A stretch of 64,000 nt of DNA from Legionella rowbothamii (GCF_900639985.1 NZ_CAAAIM010000001.1:186001-250000); one strand, 5' to 3'; counted from the first letter of the stretch, positions 55,556 to 63,698 are shown. Numbers and translations: made by a program. The notes: a model not told the origin generated them from the sequence alone.

Positions 55556-55645
55556 GTGGCATGGACGAAGCGTAGAGTAATTCCGGATTTGTGCGCAAAT
55601 CAGGGTTCGATCCCATATTACGCTGCGCTAAAACGACTACGTTCT
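55556..55645. repeat. Dispersed repeat between bioB and bioF
   Basis: This gap contains GGTTCGATCCC at about 55604-55614, then ATATTACGCTGCGCTAAAACGACTACGTT, a slightly changed copy of the CGTATTACGCTGCGCTAATACGGCTAC family. The upstream part (GGATTTGTGCGCAAATC) is itself palindromic. It interrupts an otherwise compact operon without breaking a gene. Confidence 0.55.
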
Positions 55646-55664
55646 TTTAATAAATAGAGCAATA

Positions 55665-56810
55665 ATGTCCTTAAACAAAAAAATAACAAGCTATACTAAT
55701 CAACTTAAAGAACAAGGCTTATTGAGACAGCGAACCGTACTTCAATCGGATAACTCGTCATTAATTCATTTTGACAGTAATGACTATTTATCATTGACTA
55801 CGAACAAGCGTATTTCAGCTGCTTATCAACTAGGATATTCTCGCTATCCTAGCGGTAGTGGTGCATCCATGCTCCTTAGCGGTTACCACGAAAATCATCG
55901 TGCACTGGAGCAGGCTTTTGCTCAATTCTTAGCTGTAGATGAATGCATTTTATTTTCTTCAGGATACGCTGCGAATCTTGCCATGACTGCATTGCTTGGG
56001 CGATTAAAAGCGCATTGTTTTGTGGATAAAGAATTACATGCATCGGCTTATGATGGTTTAGCTTTGTCACAAGTTAGTTTTACACGATATTTTCATAATG
56101 ACCTAGTGGACTTAACCCGTAAGTTATCACAACATTCAGCAAATTCCGCTTTAATTACTGAAGGTATTTTCAGTATGAGTGGGCAAATAGCGCCATTGTC
56201 GTCTATCTCTGCTTTATGTGAAGCCAACCAAACTGAGCTATTGGTTGATGAGGCTCATTCTTTTGGAATTATTGGTGAGCAAGGTAGGGGAGCGGTTGCC
56301 TATCATGGACTAACTCAACAAGAAGTTCCTTTACGCGTTATTCCTTTTGGAAAATCACTTGCGTCACAAGGAGCTTTGATTGCAGGGGCACATGTTTGGA
56401 TTGCTGCGTTATTGCAAGCAGGTCGCTCATTAATTTATTCTACAGCTATTAGCCCGGCCTTAAGTTATGGGTTATTAACCACTCTAGATGTACTTGCTGC
56501 TGCGGATGAGAGACGCTCAAAACTGAAGCAGTTGGTAAACTTGTTTCGTGAGCACGCTCAATCGTCACCTTTTGATTGGGCTGATTCATCGACACCCATC
56601 CAGCAACTACGCTTGGGATGTCCGCATTTGGCCTTGCACTATACCCAAGAGCTCAAAAAGGAAGGTATCAGTTGCTTGGCGATTCGTAAACCGACTGTAG
56701 GTAAAAAAGAAACCGGATTACGTATTATTTTGAATTATGAGCATACTCCAGAGCAGATTAATAGTTTATTTAAGAAGTTAAATGTGATTTATGAATATAC
56801 ATCTCAATAA
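55665..56810 (+). CDS. bioF: 8-amino-7-oxononanoate synthase
   Basis: A PLP enzyme of the alpha-oxoamine synthase family that condenses pimeloyl-ACP (or -CoA) with alanine. Typical blocks are [54 protein letters not shown] and the PLP lysine in [12 protein letters not shown]. At 381 residues it is complete. The bioH start lies 20 bases inside its 3' end. Confidence 0.93.
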   Translation: MSLNKKITSYTNQLKEQGLLRQRTVLQSDNSSLIHFDSNDYLSLTTNKRISAAYQLGYSRYPSGSGASMLLSGYHENHRALEQAFAQFLAVDECILFSSGYAANLAMTALLGRLKAHCFVDKELHASAYDGLALSQVSFTRYFHNDLVDLTRKLSQHSANSALITEGIFSMSGQIAPLSSISALCEANQTELLVDEAHSFGIIGEQGRGAVAYHGLTQQEVPLRVIPFGKSLASQGALIAGAHVWIAALLQAGRSLIYSTAISPALSYGLLTTLDVLAAADERRSKLKQLVNLFREHAQSSPFDWADSSTPIQQLRLGCPHLALHYTQELKKEGISCLAIRKPTVGKKETGLRIILNYEHTPEQINSLFKKLNVIYEYTSQ

Positions 56811-57510
56811 GCACGGTTCGGGATTTCCATTGGTTTTTTTCCATGGGTGGGGCTTTGACCAGCACATTTGGGTGACTTTAGTGTCAGAGTTACAGTCAAC
56901 GTATCAGCTTATTCTCGTTGATTTACCAGGCTTTGGGCAAAGCCCTATGATGGATTGGCCTGCTTTTAAAACAAGCTTATTAGCTCAATTACCCGACTAT
57001 TTTGCTGTTGTTGGCTGGTCTATGGGAGGATTGTATGGCACGCGCTTGGCGTTAGAGGCTCCACAGCGGGTGACTCATTTAATGAATATCTGTTCCTCAC
57101 CACGCTTTTTGCTAGATAACTCCTGGCCAGGGGTTGCTAGGGAGGTATTTGCTGAGTTTTATCGTAAATTATCACACGCCCCACGGAACACGTTGAAGGA
57201 GTTTATTGAGCTACAAACTAGTAGAATTAAATTCAAAATTGAATTAGGGGGTTTACCGACTGCAGAAGGCTTAGCATCTGGATTGGAAATCTTAGATACT
57301 TGGGATTTTCGCGAGCAAATGACTCAATTTGACCGTCCGGCCTGTTATATGTTTAGCCGCCTGGATCCTATTGTCCCGGTTAAGACAATGAGAGTGATGC
57401 AAGAAATATATCCTAACTTTAATTACGTGTTTTTCAATCGTGCAGCGCATATGCCATTTTTATCACATCCAGATTTATTTCTTAATGAACTCCGAGGGTT
57501 TATTAAATGA
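56791..57510 (+). CDS. bioH: Pimeloyl-[acyl-carrier-protein] methyl ester esterase
   Basis: BioH is an alpha/beta hydrolase that removes the methyl ester from pimeloyl-ACP, releasing the precursor for BioF. The nucleophile serine lies in [11 protein letters not shown]; the oxyanion region is [13 protein letters not shown]; the catalytic Asp and His are in SRLDPIVP and [12 protein letters not shown]. Its overlap with bioF and bioD places it firmly in the bio operon, unlike E. coli where bioH stands alone. Confidence 0.92.
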   Translation: MNIHLNKHGSGFPLVFFHGWGFDQHIWVTLVSELQSTYQLILVDLPGFGQSPMMDWPAFKTSLLAQLPDYFAVVGWSMGGLYGTRLALEAPQRVTHLMNICSSPRFLLDNSWPGVAREVFAEFYRKLSHAPRNTLKEFIELQTSRIKFKIELGGLPTAEGLASGLEILDTWDFREQMTQFDRPACYMFSRLDPIVPVKTMRVMQEIYPNFNYVFFNRAAHMPFLSHPDLFLNELRGFIK

Positions 57511-58136
57511 AGCGATATTTTATTACAGGGACTGATACGGATTGCGGGAAAACGTATGTTACTGCACATTTAGTTAAGCATTTTTCTAGATCTGCTGCAA
57601 TTAAACCCGTTGCGAGCGGTTGTATAGAGCTAGATAATCAGCTAGTGAGTTTGGATGCTTTGGCGTTACAAGAGCATAGTAATTTAAGTTTGGATGTAAT
57701 TAATCCTTGGCGTTTTAAGTTACCCATTTCTCCTCATCTTGCGGCTAAGGAAGAGAGATGTTCTTTATCTGTTACCGAGATCGCGGATTATTGTCTTAAT
57801 TTACATTTAGCAGGCACTGATCGGTTATTTATTGAAGGAGCGGGGGGCTTAATGGTTCCGCTAAATGAGCATGAAATGTGGATAGATTTTTTAAAAATCA
57901 CTCAATTTCCTGTAATTTTCGTAGTGGGAATGAAGTTAGGCTGCATCAATCATGCCATGTTGACTGAAACCGCATTAAAAGCCCATAAGATACAGTGTGC
58001 CGGATGGATTGCGAATTGCATTGATCCGAAGATGTTAGCTTTATCCGCAAATATAGAGACATTAAAGTCGTTGCTTAAAGCTCCTCTTTTAGCAACATTG
58101 CCCTTTGCAGGTACTTTTTCTGAAGTTAATTTATAG
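57507..58136 (+). CDS. bioD: ATP-dependent dethiobiotin synthetase
   Basis: BioD closes the ureido ring of dethiobiotin from diaminopelargonate, CO2 and ATP. The modified P-loop [19 protein letters not shown] is at the N-terminus, KPVASGC follows, and [20 protein letters not shown] is the second hallmark. Length, 209 residues, is normal. Its ATG overlaps the bioH stop. No bioC gene follows; the next gene is unrelated. Confidence 0.93.
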   Translation: MKRYFITGTDTDCGKTYVTAHLVKHFSRSAAIKPVASGCIELDNQLVSLDALALQEHSNLSLDVINPWRFKLPISPHLAAKEERCSLSVTEIADYCLNLHLAGTDRLFIEGAGGLMVPLNEHEMWIDFLKITQFPVIFVVGMKLGCINHAMLTETALKAHKIQCAGWIANCIDPKMLALSANIETLKSLLKAPLLATLPFAGTFSEVNL

Positions 58137-58255
58137 CATTTTTAAATTCAAAGAAAAAACTGTAACTATTGTGAATAAGGTGAAGAGCCTCAGGATTAAG
58201 TGTATGGAGCACGAGTTGTTTCGTTACTATTTTCCCTTTGTTCAAATAAAACCAC

Positions 58256-58284
58256 TTGATGTCCTAGTTGTTGTCCAATAATAT
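58256..58284 (+). promoter_or_regulatory. Candidate promoter before the bufferin gene
   Basis: TTGATG at 58256-58261 and TAATAT at 58279-58284 have 17-base spacing and lie 32 bases before the ATG at 58317. The ribosome binding site AGAGG (58306-58310) follows. Confidence 0.4.
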
Positions 58285-58316
58285 ATTTACGACTATCAAT
58301 AGCTTAGAGGTGATTT

Positions 58317-58580
58317 ATGTTGACCAAGGATAAGCTTGTACATTCAGTTATGACGGCGTTTTTAGTTCTTGCTACTAGCAGTGCAAATGCAACGGATGCT
58401 AATGAAGCCCCTGCAATGGAAAAATGTTACGGTATTGCTAAAATGGGTATGAATGATTGTTCTACGGCTACTGCATCATGCGCTGGTTCAGCAACTAAAG
58501 ATCAGCAAAAAGACGCGTTTCTTTTTATGCCCAAAGGACTTTGTGAAAAAATTGTAGGTGGAAGTCTTAAATCAGAATAA
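58317..58580 (+). CDS. bufA1: Bufferin-type periplasmic peptide precursor (BufA1/DUF2282 family)
   Basis: An 87-residue precursor with a signal peptide (about 1-25, ending SSANA) and a mature part with four cysteines: Cys37 in [14 protein letters not shown], Cys48, Cys55 in TASCAG and Cys76 in KGLCEKI. This is the DUF2282 pattern. Family members called bufferins are ribosomal peptides whose cysteines are modified by a DUF692-type (BufB) enzyme with a DUF2063 partner (BufC), and they bind copper. Neither partner gene is in this window. The following gene, a YceI protein, starts 10 bases after the stop, so the two are probably co-expressed. Confidence 0.82.
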   Translation: MLTKDKLVHSVMTAFLVLATSSANATDANEAPAMEKCYGIAKMGMNDCSTATASCAGSATKDQQKDAFLFMPKGLCEKIVGGSLKSE

Positions 58581-58590
58581 GGAAGTGAAA

Positions 58591-59184
58591 ATGAAACAAA
58601 GGATTGCCCACTGGGGTTTATTATTTATAAGTTTAATTACCTTCTCTGCTACACTGCAAGCGGAGCCAGAGACTCTTATCCTTGATAACCATCATACTTA
58701 TGTTGCATGGAATATTAAACATTTGGGTTTTTCAACGCAAACAGGCAAATGGTATGCAACAGGACAGCTTATTATTGATAAAGATCATCCTGAGAATAGT
58801 AAAGTTGTAGCTAATATTAATGTTGCTGATATCGTGACTGGTTTACCTGAATTGGATAAGCATTTAAAAGGTAAATTATTTTTTGATGTAGAGCATTTTC
58901 CTAAGGCAACCTTTGTTAGTGATAAAGTTCAAGTAACCGGTAAAAACAAGGCGGATGTTAGTGGTATATTAACCCTACATGGTGTGAGCAAGCCGGTGGT
59001 ATTGCATGTGACTTTTAATAAGGCAGCCATGAATCCTATCAATAATAAAATGACGGCAGGATTTACTGCAACGGCATTGATTAAACGTTCTGATTTTGGA
59101 ATCAATACTTTATTACCTTCTCTGGGAGATGAAGTTGAGTTGAATATAAATGCTGAAGCTTATCAGGATAAAAAGGCAGGGTAA
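58591..59184 (+). CDS. YceI family periplasmic lipid-binding-fold protein (copy 1)
   Basis: A 197-residue exported protein with a signal peptide (about 1-23) and the lipocalin-like YceI fold, which in several members binds a polyprenyl chain. Family blocks are NHHTYVAWNIKHLGFSTQTGKW, DVEHFPKATFVSD, LTLHGVSKPVVLHVTF and IKRSDFGINTLLPSLGDEVELNI. The ATG at 58591 has AAGGAAG at 58579-58585. A second YceI gene lies 0.7 kb downstream, with a cytochrome b561 gene between them. Confidence 0.88.
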   Translation: MKQRIAHWGLLFISLITFSATLQAEPETLILDNHHTYVAWNIKHLGFSTQTGKWYATGQLIIDKDHPENSKVVANINVADIVTGLPELDKHLKGKLFFDVEHFPKATFVSDKVQVTGKNKADVSGILTLHGVSKPVVLHVTFNKAAMNPINNKMTAGFTATALIKRSDFGINTLLPSLGDEVELNINAEAYQDKKAG

Positions 59185-59229
59185 GTTTTTATTGGGAAGA
59201 GAGGCTAGTTCATTGCCATAAAGTTAAGC

Positions 59230-59312
59230 CAACCGTTTGAGCCAATATAGGATCGGCGCACAACCAAGCATCGATCCTGTATTACGCTGAGCTAATAGGG
59301 GCTACATTCGTA
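59230..59312. repeat. Dispersed repeat between yceI copy 1 and cytochrome b561
   Basis: GGATCG at 59251-59256 and CGATCC at 59272-59277 form an outer inverted pair, followed by TGTATTACGCTGAGCTAATAGGGGCTACATT, a mutated copy of the CGTATTACGCTGCGCTAATACGGCTAC repeat. No gene lies in this gap. Confidence 0.55.
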
Positions 59313-59362
59313 ATATGGGAGTTCAACAAACTTTCACTTCCTTAAAAATATAAGGAATTACA

Positions 59363-59893
59363 ATGCAAATTAAAAATAGCGCGACCCGTTTTGGTATTAT
59401 TGCTATTTGGCTTCATTGGATTATTGCTGGATTAATCATTGGCTTATTAGTGCTGGGTTTATACATGGTAAACCTCCCCCTTAGCCTGGAAAAATTAAAA
59501 CTTTATGGATGGCATAAGGAGTATGGATTCTTAGTACTGTTTCTTGCACTGTTTCGTCTTATTTGGCGTTTATGTAATACGACGCCAGAATTGGCATTGC
59601 CCTGGCTAGAAAAAATCGCAGCGCACACCATGCATTGGATTTTTTATGGATTTATGTTTGCTATGCCCATTACGGGGTGGTTAATTACCTCTGCAGCAGG
59701 CTTGCCTGCTTCTTTTTTTGGCTTATTTTCGTTGCCTAATCTTGTGTCTCCTGATCAACATAAACTTGCATTATTTGAGTGGATGCATCAATGGCTAGGT
59801 TATGCGTTGATTGCTGCGATTTGCTTGCATGCAGCTGCGGCTTTAAAACACCATTTTATTAATAAGGATGATATATTAAGGAGGATGCTATGA
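59363..59893 (+). CDS. Cytochrome b561 family protein
   Basis: A 176-residue inner-membrane protein with four spans and paired histidines suited to bind two haem b groups: His17 or so in WLHWIIAG, GWHKEYGF, HTMHWIFYG and ICLHAAAALKHHF. The family (CybB/YodB) passes electrons between the quinone pool and periplasmic partners. Genes for cytochrome b561 and YceI often sit together, as in E. coli yceJ-yceI, and that arrangement is kept here. Its stop overlaps the next YceI gene. Confidence 0.9.
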   Translation: MQIKNSATRFGIIAIWLHWIIAGLIIGLLVLGLYMVNLPLSLEKLKLYGWHKEYGFLVLFLALFRLIWRLCNTTPELALPWLEKIAAHTMHWIFYGFMFAMPITGWLITSAAGLPASFFGLFSLPNLVSPDQHKLALFEWMHQWLGYALIAAICLHAAAALKHHFINKDDILRRML

Positions 59894-60462
59894 TGAAATT
59901 AAGCCAACTATTTTTATTTTTTATCTTATCTTTTTTTTCCAGTGTTTATGCGGGCTCATTATCCCAATGGGATATTATTCCAGCAGAAAGCAGTATTAGT
60001 TTTACTGGAACGCAAAATAATGCCCCTGTAACTGGAGCATTTAAGTTATTTAAAGGAACTATCGAGGTTGATCCTGAAAAACCTGAAAGTGCTAAGCTCG
60101 ATTTTATTATAAATATGGACTCACTCTCAGTTTCCTATGCGGATTTAGCAAATATATTGATTACTCCTGAGTGGTTTGACATTAAGGCGTTTCCAACCGC
60201 GGAGTTTAAATCAAACAAAATTAGCAAAATCGATGATCAACATTATAGCGCCGCAGGTATTTTAACCATTAAAAATAAATCTCAGCCTATAGTTTTGAAG
60301 TTTACTGCTGTAGAGTCTCCAAAAAATCATGGGGCTGTGGAGGGCTCAACGATAATTAAACGCAGTGATTTTGGTGTCGGCTCAGGGGAGTGGGCAAGTA
60401 CCGATACAGTTAAAGATGAGGTAACAGTTAATTTTAAAGTCGCGGCAACACGTAAGAAGTAA
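59890..60462 (+). CDS. yceI: YceI family periplasmic protein (copy 2)
   Basis: A 190-residue YceI protein with a signal peptide (about 1-22). Key blocks are DIIPAESSISFTGTQNNAPV, EWFDIKAFPTAEFKSN, LTIKNKSQPIVLKF and IKRSDFGVGSGEWASTDTVKDEV; the GxGxW pattern near the end is typical of the YceI type paired with cytochrome b561. Copy 1 lacks that Trp segment, so the two are paralogues of different subgroups. Two adjacent ATGs (59890, 59893) are possible starts; GAGGA at 59881-59885 fits the second slightly better. Confidence 0.9.
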   Translation: MMKLSQLFLFFILSFFSSVYAGSLSQWDIIPAESSISFTGTQNNAPVTGAFKLFKGTIEVDPEKPESAKLDFIINMDSLSVSYADLANILITPEWFDIKAFPTAEFKSNKISKIDDQHYSAAGILTIKNKSQPIVLKFTAVESPKNHGAVEGSTIIKRSDFGVGSGEWASTDTVKDEVTVNFKVAATRKK

Positions 60463-60473
60463 TGATGTCCCTC

Positions 60474-60496
60474 CGTATTAGGCTGCGCTAATAAGT
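60474..60496. repeat. Short dispersed-repeat fragment after yceI
   Basis: CTCCGTATTAGGCTGCGCTAAT begins just after the yceI stop and differs from the family consensus by one changed base in the first half. It is a partial copy. Confidence 0.5.
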
Positions 60497-60521
60497 ACTC
60501 TATTGTGAAAAGATAACAAAT

Positions 60522-60550
60522 TTGCATGCTCGAGGTGTTAATAATATACT
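60522..60550 (+). promoter_or_regulatory. Candidate promoter of the 65-residue secreted protein
   Basis: TTGCAT at 60522-60527 and TATACT at 60545-60550 have 17-base spacing. The gene's start codon is 53 bases downstream and has its own strong ribosome binding site AAGGAG at 60591-60596. Confidence 0.55.
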
Positions 60551-60602
60551 CAAGATGATTTTATTTATTTCATTTTTGGTGTAACCCAGAAAGGAGCTCT
60601 AT

Positions 60603-60800
60603 ATGATAATCAAATCATTAGCAGCGGGATTAGTGCTTACTTCTTCTATGATCTTAGCAAATAGTCCAAACCAATCAGCATGTTATAAGGAATTTCAGGG
60701 AGAGAAAGGATGGCATATGGTTTCAAAAACCTGTCCTGTTCCTCCGGCTCGAAATTGGCAGGAATATTATAGCGGGGGGTATACTCAGCCTGCATTGTAA
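60603..60800 (+). CDS. Small secreted protein of unknown function
   Basis: A 65-residue protein with a signal peptide (about 1-19, ending MILANS) and a mature part of about 45 residues. The mature part has two cysteines (SACYKEF and SKTCPVP) and several aromatic residues, ending WQEYYSGGYTQPAL. I do not recognise it. A good promoter, an AAGGAG ribosome binding site with 6-base spacing and a signal peptide all support a real gene. It stands alone after the YceI-b561 cluster. Confidence 0.75.
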   Translation: MIIKSLAAGLVLTSSMILANSPNQSACYKEFQGEKGWHMVSKTCPVPPARNWQEYYSGGYTQPAL

Positions 60801-60828
60801 GGGAGGCGATCAACTTGTCGGATAAAGC

Positions 60829-60854
60829 GTAGGCTGGGCGCTATCAAGCCCAGC
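60829..60854 (+). repeat. Damaged copy of the GTAGGCTGGGCT palindrome
   Basis: GTAGGCTGGGC at 60829-60839 pairs over 7 bases with GCCCAGC at 60848-60854; the outer arm on the right is lost. It lies between the small secreted protein gene and the converging tenA gene and may end transcription there. Confidence 0.55.
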
Positions 60855-60926
60855 AAACACAGCTTGAGCTACTTCCTATGCAGGCCTTCCCAACCAGAGC
60901 AACACCTTAATCTCTTCATGGGCATT

Positions 60927-61643
60927 TTATAGTGTACATGGGCGTAGTATTTGTTCTTGGGTTTCATCAAAAAATTGCAACTCGTATTCTACGGATTGGC
61001 CAAAGGCTGCTTTCATTTTCATCTGAGTGTTCTTTGTCGACTTGAGCGCTAAAGTATCAATCGCATCTGCAAGTGTTAGGGTTGCCTCAACAAAAGTGTT
61101 ACTTGAATAGGTCTTTATCCAGTCTTTATAGGGATTTGCAAGTAATTGCTTTGGTGCTAATTTTTTGGTCCCCAATTTATAATAAATCCAAAAACAAGGA
61201 AAAATACTGCAGAGCGATACCGGAAGCTCTTCAGTATCAAGAGACTTTTCTTGAAGATACTCCACGTAAGATGAAATGGCTAGGCCGGGTTGAGATGTTT
61301 CGGTGTGGGTAAAATACTTTTTATACCGCTCTTGCATGCGTTGTTCACCTGAAATAATGTCGCTGTGCAAATAGTCTAGTTGTTGAGATAGCTTTGGATT
61401 AACTTTAGCGGCTCTTTTGGAGATATTTTTTAATATGAACGCATAGTGATGCAGATAAATATAGTCGTCATGTAAAAAGTTGCCAAAAGTATCCGCTTTT
61501 AAAGTGCCGTCAAATAATTGTTGATTAAAAGGATGTTTATAAATTTTTTCTAAGTTTCGAGCAATGGGCGGTGTTTTCAACAAAGACGAAACAAAATTAA
61601 CTGTTATTGGTGCTGGAAAAAAAGATAAGCTTTTACTGTACAT
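60927..61643 (-). CDS. tenA: TenA family thiaminase II / aminopyrimidine aminohydrolase
   Basis: TenA hydrolyses degraded thiamine products to salvage the pyrimidine half. This 238-residue protein has the all-helical TenA pattern: FGNFLHDDYIYLHHYAFIL near residue 55, and the catalytic cysteine Cys150 in IFPCFWIYYKLG, followed by NPYKDWIKTY. The C-terminal Glu region FDETQEQ may supply the acid. It is the only thiamine gene in the window. A TPP riboswitch lies directly upstream, which confirms the pathway. AAGGAAG lies 8 bases before the ATG, immediately after the riboswitch. Confidence 0.9.
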   Translation of the reverse strand: MYSKSLSFFPAPITVNFVSSLLKTPPIARNLEKIYKHPFNQQLFDGTLKADTFGNFLHDDYIYLHHYAFILKNISKRAAKVNPKLSQQLDYLHSDIISGEQRMQERYKKYFTHTETSQPGLAISSYVEYLQEKSLDTEELPVSLCSIFPCFWIYYKLGTKKLAPKQLLANPYKDWIKTYSSNTFVEATLTLADAIDTLALKSTKNTQMKMKAAFGQSVEYELQFFDETQEQILRPCTL

Positions 61644-61654
61644 AATTCACTCTT

Positions 61655-61735
61655 CCTTCGCTGGCATTATCCAGAGCAGGTACAAAGGGTGATTCTCAGC
61701 TAAACCGGGTATTGGTTTAGCACCCCTGGTGATAA
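61655..61735 (-). ncRNA. TPP riboswitch upstream of tenA
   Basis: Read on the minus strand, the conserved thi-box words occur in order: AGGGGTGC, an 8-base stem GCTAAACC/GGTTTAGC, CTGAGA, then ACCTGCTCTGGATAATGCC ending in AGCG. The element ends only a few bases before the ribosome binding site AAGGAAG of tenA, so control is probably by hiding that site when thiamine pyrophosphate is bound rather than by a terminator. Confidence 0.93.
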
Positions 61736-61952
61736 AAATGTGATCCTACAGTTTAAACTATGGGCTTGTCAATAAACTTTTATGTATGTTTTTATAGGAA
61801 AAAATGGAGTTTTGCTATTACCATTGCTAATGGCTTATAGTATGTCTATGAGGCAGCATTAATTGGTAATAAAACGTTAACTAACCCTTAGTTGCAAGTA
61901 GCCCGAAGTTGGGAAGAGGGAACTGTGAAATTGTATAAAATAATGAGAGAAA

Positions 61953-61972
61953 CCTGGTTGCATGCAACCAGG
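61953..61972 (-). terminator. Perfect 20-base palindrome after the glycosyltransferase gene
   Basis: CCTGGTTGCATGCAACCAGG is a perfect palindrome with no spare loop bases and lies 8 bases beyond the stop of the minus-strand gene. On that strand it is followed by TTTCTCTCATTATTTT. A terminator is the natural reading. Confidence 0.6.
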
Positions 61973-61980
61973 CTAATAAC

Positions 61981-63630
61981 TTAGTGTCTTTGTCTTATTC
62001 TCTTATCAGGTACATTTAATATAATTTTTCTTTGCTCCGTTAAGCCAAACACTACTGCCTCGTGACTTAATTTTTGTAAGCCTTGAATGAGGCGTTTAGC
62101 TGGGCTGAAATGTAAATGAGAAACCTGGTCTTTTTTCTTTAACAAAATGTTTTGAAATTGATCCACATCAAAATCGTACTCTTGTTCTTCATGGAAGCAA
62201 TTCAATACCTCATTAAGCAGTTTCTTTTGGGTTTCATTACGTTTCTTAAATAGTGGATTCCTGCTTTTTTGAAGATTAGTCTCTATATCTTTTTTTATAT
62301 CTAAAAGCGATTGAGATAGGCTTGAAGAAAAAACTTCTTTTTGTTCTTTAAGCGTTTTTATTCGTGCTTCTTGTAATTGTTTTCCTGATTCCAACCACGA
62401 GGAGTCATTGACTTCACCCTCGTTAGCGCCAAGGAACTTCATCATTCCTAATGGATTTTCATGCAATGGAATTGAGTTGGGCGATTTAAATGCGTTATGC
62501 AATTGATAATGGTAAAATGACAGCGGTTGTACCTCATGAATAAGTTCATGACTATTCATTACATATTTACCAAAAAGCGCGTTAGCAATTTCAACAGGTC
62601 CTGTGGTACAAACAATGATGGATTTAAGGTAAAGATTAATTTCTTTTTTTCTGTAATAGTTTAAAAAATCATCATCATTCAAGTGTAGAATGTGTTTGGT
62701 TTCTACATATTCTTTATTAAAAAATAAAAACTTAACCAGATTCAGGTTTTGTTCTACCTCATTTCTGAGTCTTTGTATGGTATCTGTTGATGATTCATCA
62801 CCCGTCCTATTAAAACGTATAAATAAATCATTGCTCGCCATGATTTGTTGAATATAATTTCTATAACTCCGAGATGAAGTCAACGGTGTTGAATCAATAA
62901 GCCCAGGCTGTTGTTTCAGATCTTTTGATTTAGCAATATAAAGGGTTTCTGGTCGATTTCTCATCAGTCGAATTACATAACGACTTAATAAGGTATCACT
63001 AAATTGTTTTTCGACCTGTTCATTAAAATCATTGTCATAATGTGTCAACTTCATTAACAGGTTATGATGTACTTTATCTACCAATTGAGTCGCGGCATCA
63101 GCATCAACTACCGCAATAAAATCGTTATTTGCCAAGATAAACTCTTTGCTCCCTAGTTTTAAACTACCAATATTGAGTAATAGGGGAGCATCAACATCAA
63201 TTAGTTCTGGAAAGTCAGAAGTATCAATTGGATAATCAAAATCGGAGTAAGTTCCCAATTTATAAAATGGTGATAGCCATCTTAATATATCGCTGGCAAC
63301 GGCAAGATTTCCACCTTGATTTAAGTGAGTAATTTCATCATTGTAAAAATGAAATAGCCTTTGCTCATTATCAGAGACTATCCCGGTGAATGCGATGCGT
63401 ACGTCAATAGGTATAATTCGGTGCTCTTGGCAGTAGTGCATTAAATCTTGGATTGATTTACTATTAATGAGTAAAGAATCGTAAATCAAATGAATGACAT
63501 CTGATGGGTTTGTCTCGCGCATCTTACTGAGACGAATCTGATTTTCTAGATTCATAAATAGGTCGCGATTATTGCTCAACCATATTTTTATGTGGTGGTG
63601 CGGATTGTATCTGTATGTATTCATAATCAT
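61981..63630 (-). CDS. Putative effector with TcdB/SetA-like DXD glycosyltransferase domain
   Basis: A protein of about 549 residues. Its N-terminal half has the layout of the large clostridial toxin glycosyltransferases: SDVIHLIYDSLL (where toxins have IHxIW), then GGNLAVASDILRWL and the DXD metal site SDFD (Asp130 and Asp132) in GTYSDFDYP. Legionella SetA belongs to the same DXD class. The C-terminal half is rich in Lys and Glu, with likely coiled-coil stretches (about 415-480), and has no recognised motif. There is no signal peptide, which is compatible with Dot/Icm secretion, but no secretion signal was proven. ATGs at 63630 and 63624 are equally plausible; an in-frame extension to 63723 reaches into the rpsB promoter. 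Confidence 0.7.
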   Translation of the reverse strand: MIMNTYRYNPHHHIKIWLSNNRDLFMNLENQIRLSKMRETNPSDVIHLIYDSLLINSKSIQDLMHYCQEHRIIPIDVRIAFTGIVSDNEQRLFHFYNDEITHLNQGGNLAVASDILRWLSPFYKLGTYSDFDYPIDTSDFPELIDVDAPLLLNIGSLKLGSKEFILANNDFIAVVDADAATQLVDKVHHNLLMKLTHYDNDFNEQVEKQFSDTLLSRYVIRLMRNRPETLYIAKSKDLKQQPGLIDSTPLTSSRSYRNYIQQIMASNDLFIRFNRTGDESSTDTIQRLRNEVEQNLNLVKFLFFNKEYVETKHILHLNDDDFLNYYRKKEINLYLKSIIVCTTGPVEIANALFGKYVMNSHELIHEVQPLSFYHYQLHNAFKSPNSIPLHENPLGMMKFLGANEGEVNDSSWLESGKQLQEARIKTLKEQKEVFSSSLSQSLLDIKKDIETNLQKSRNPLFKKRNETQKKLLNEVLNCFHEEQEYDFDVDQFQNILLKKKDQVSHLHFSPAKRLIQGLQKLSHEAVVFGLTEQRKIILNVPDKRIRQRH

Positions 63631-63669
63631 ATTTTTTTTAAGTAGTGTTAATTTAATTAAAGTATTAGA

Positions 63670-63698
63670 TTGCCGAATATTCCACTTTATGTTATAAA
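63670..63698 (+). promoter_or_regulatory. Candidate promoter of rpsB
   Basis: TTGCCG at 63670-63675 and TATAAA at 63693-63698 have 17-base spacing. The -10 box is 99 bases before the rpsB ATG, leaving a leader of about 90 bases, consistent with a regulated ribosomal-protein mRNA. Confidence 0.5.

Larger units (their letters stand above)
61644..61980. other. 337-base gap between tenA and the glycosyltransferase gene
   Basis: It holds the TPP riboswitch, about 200 bases with no gene (the tenA promoter should be here), and the palindrome at 61953-61972. Confidence 0.5.

Noticed and set aside
55604..55614. tRNA T-loop-like GGTTCGATCCC
   Set aside because: No cloverleaf can be formed around it; it is part of the dispersed repeat.
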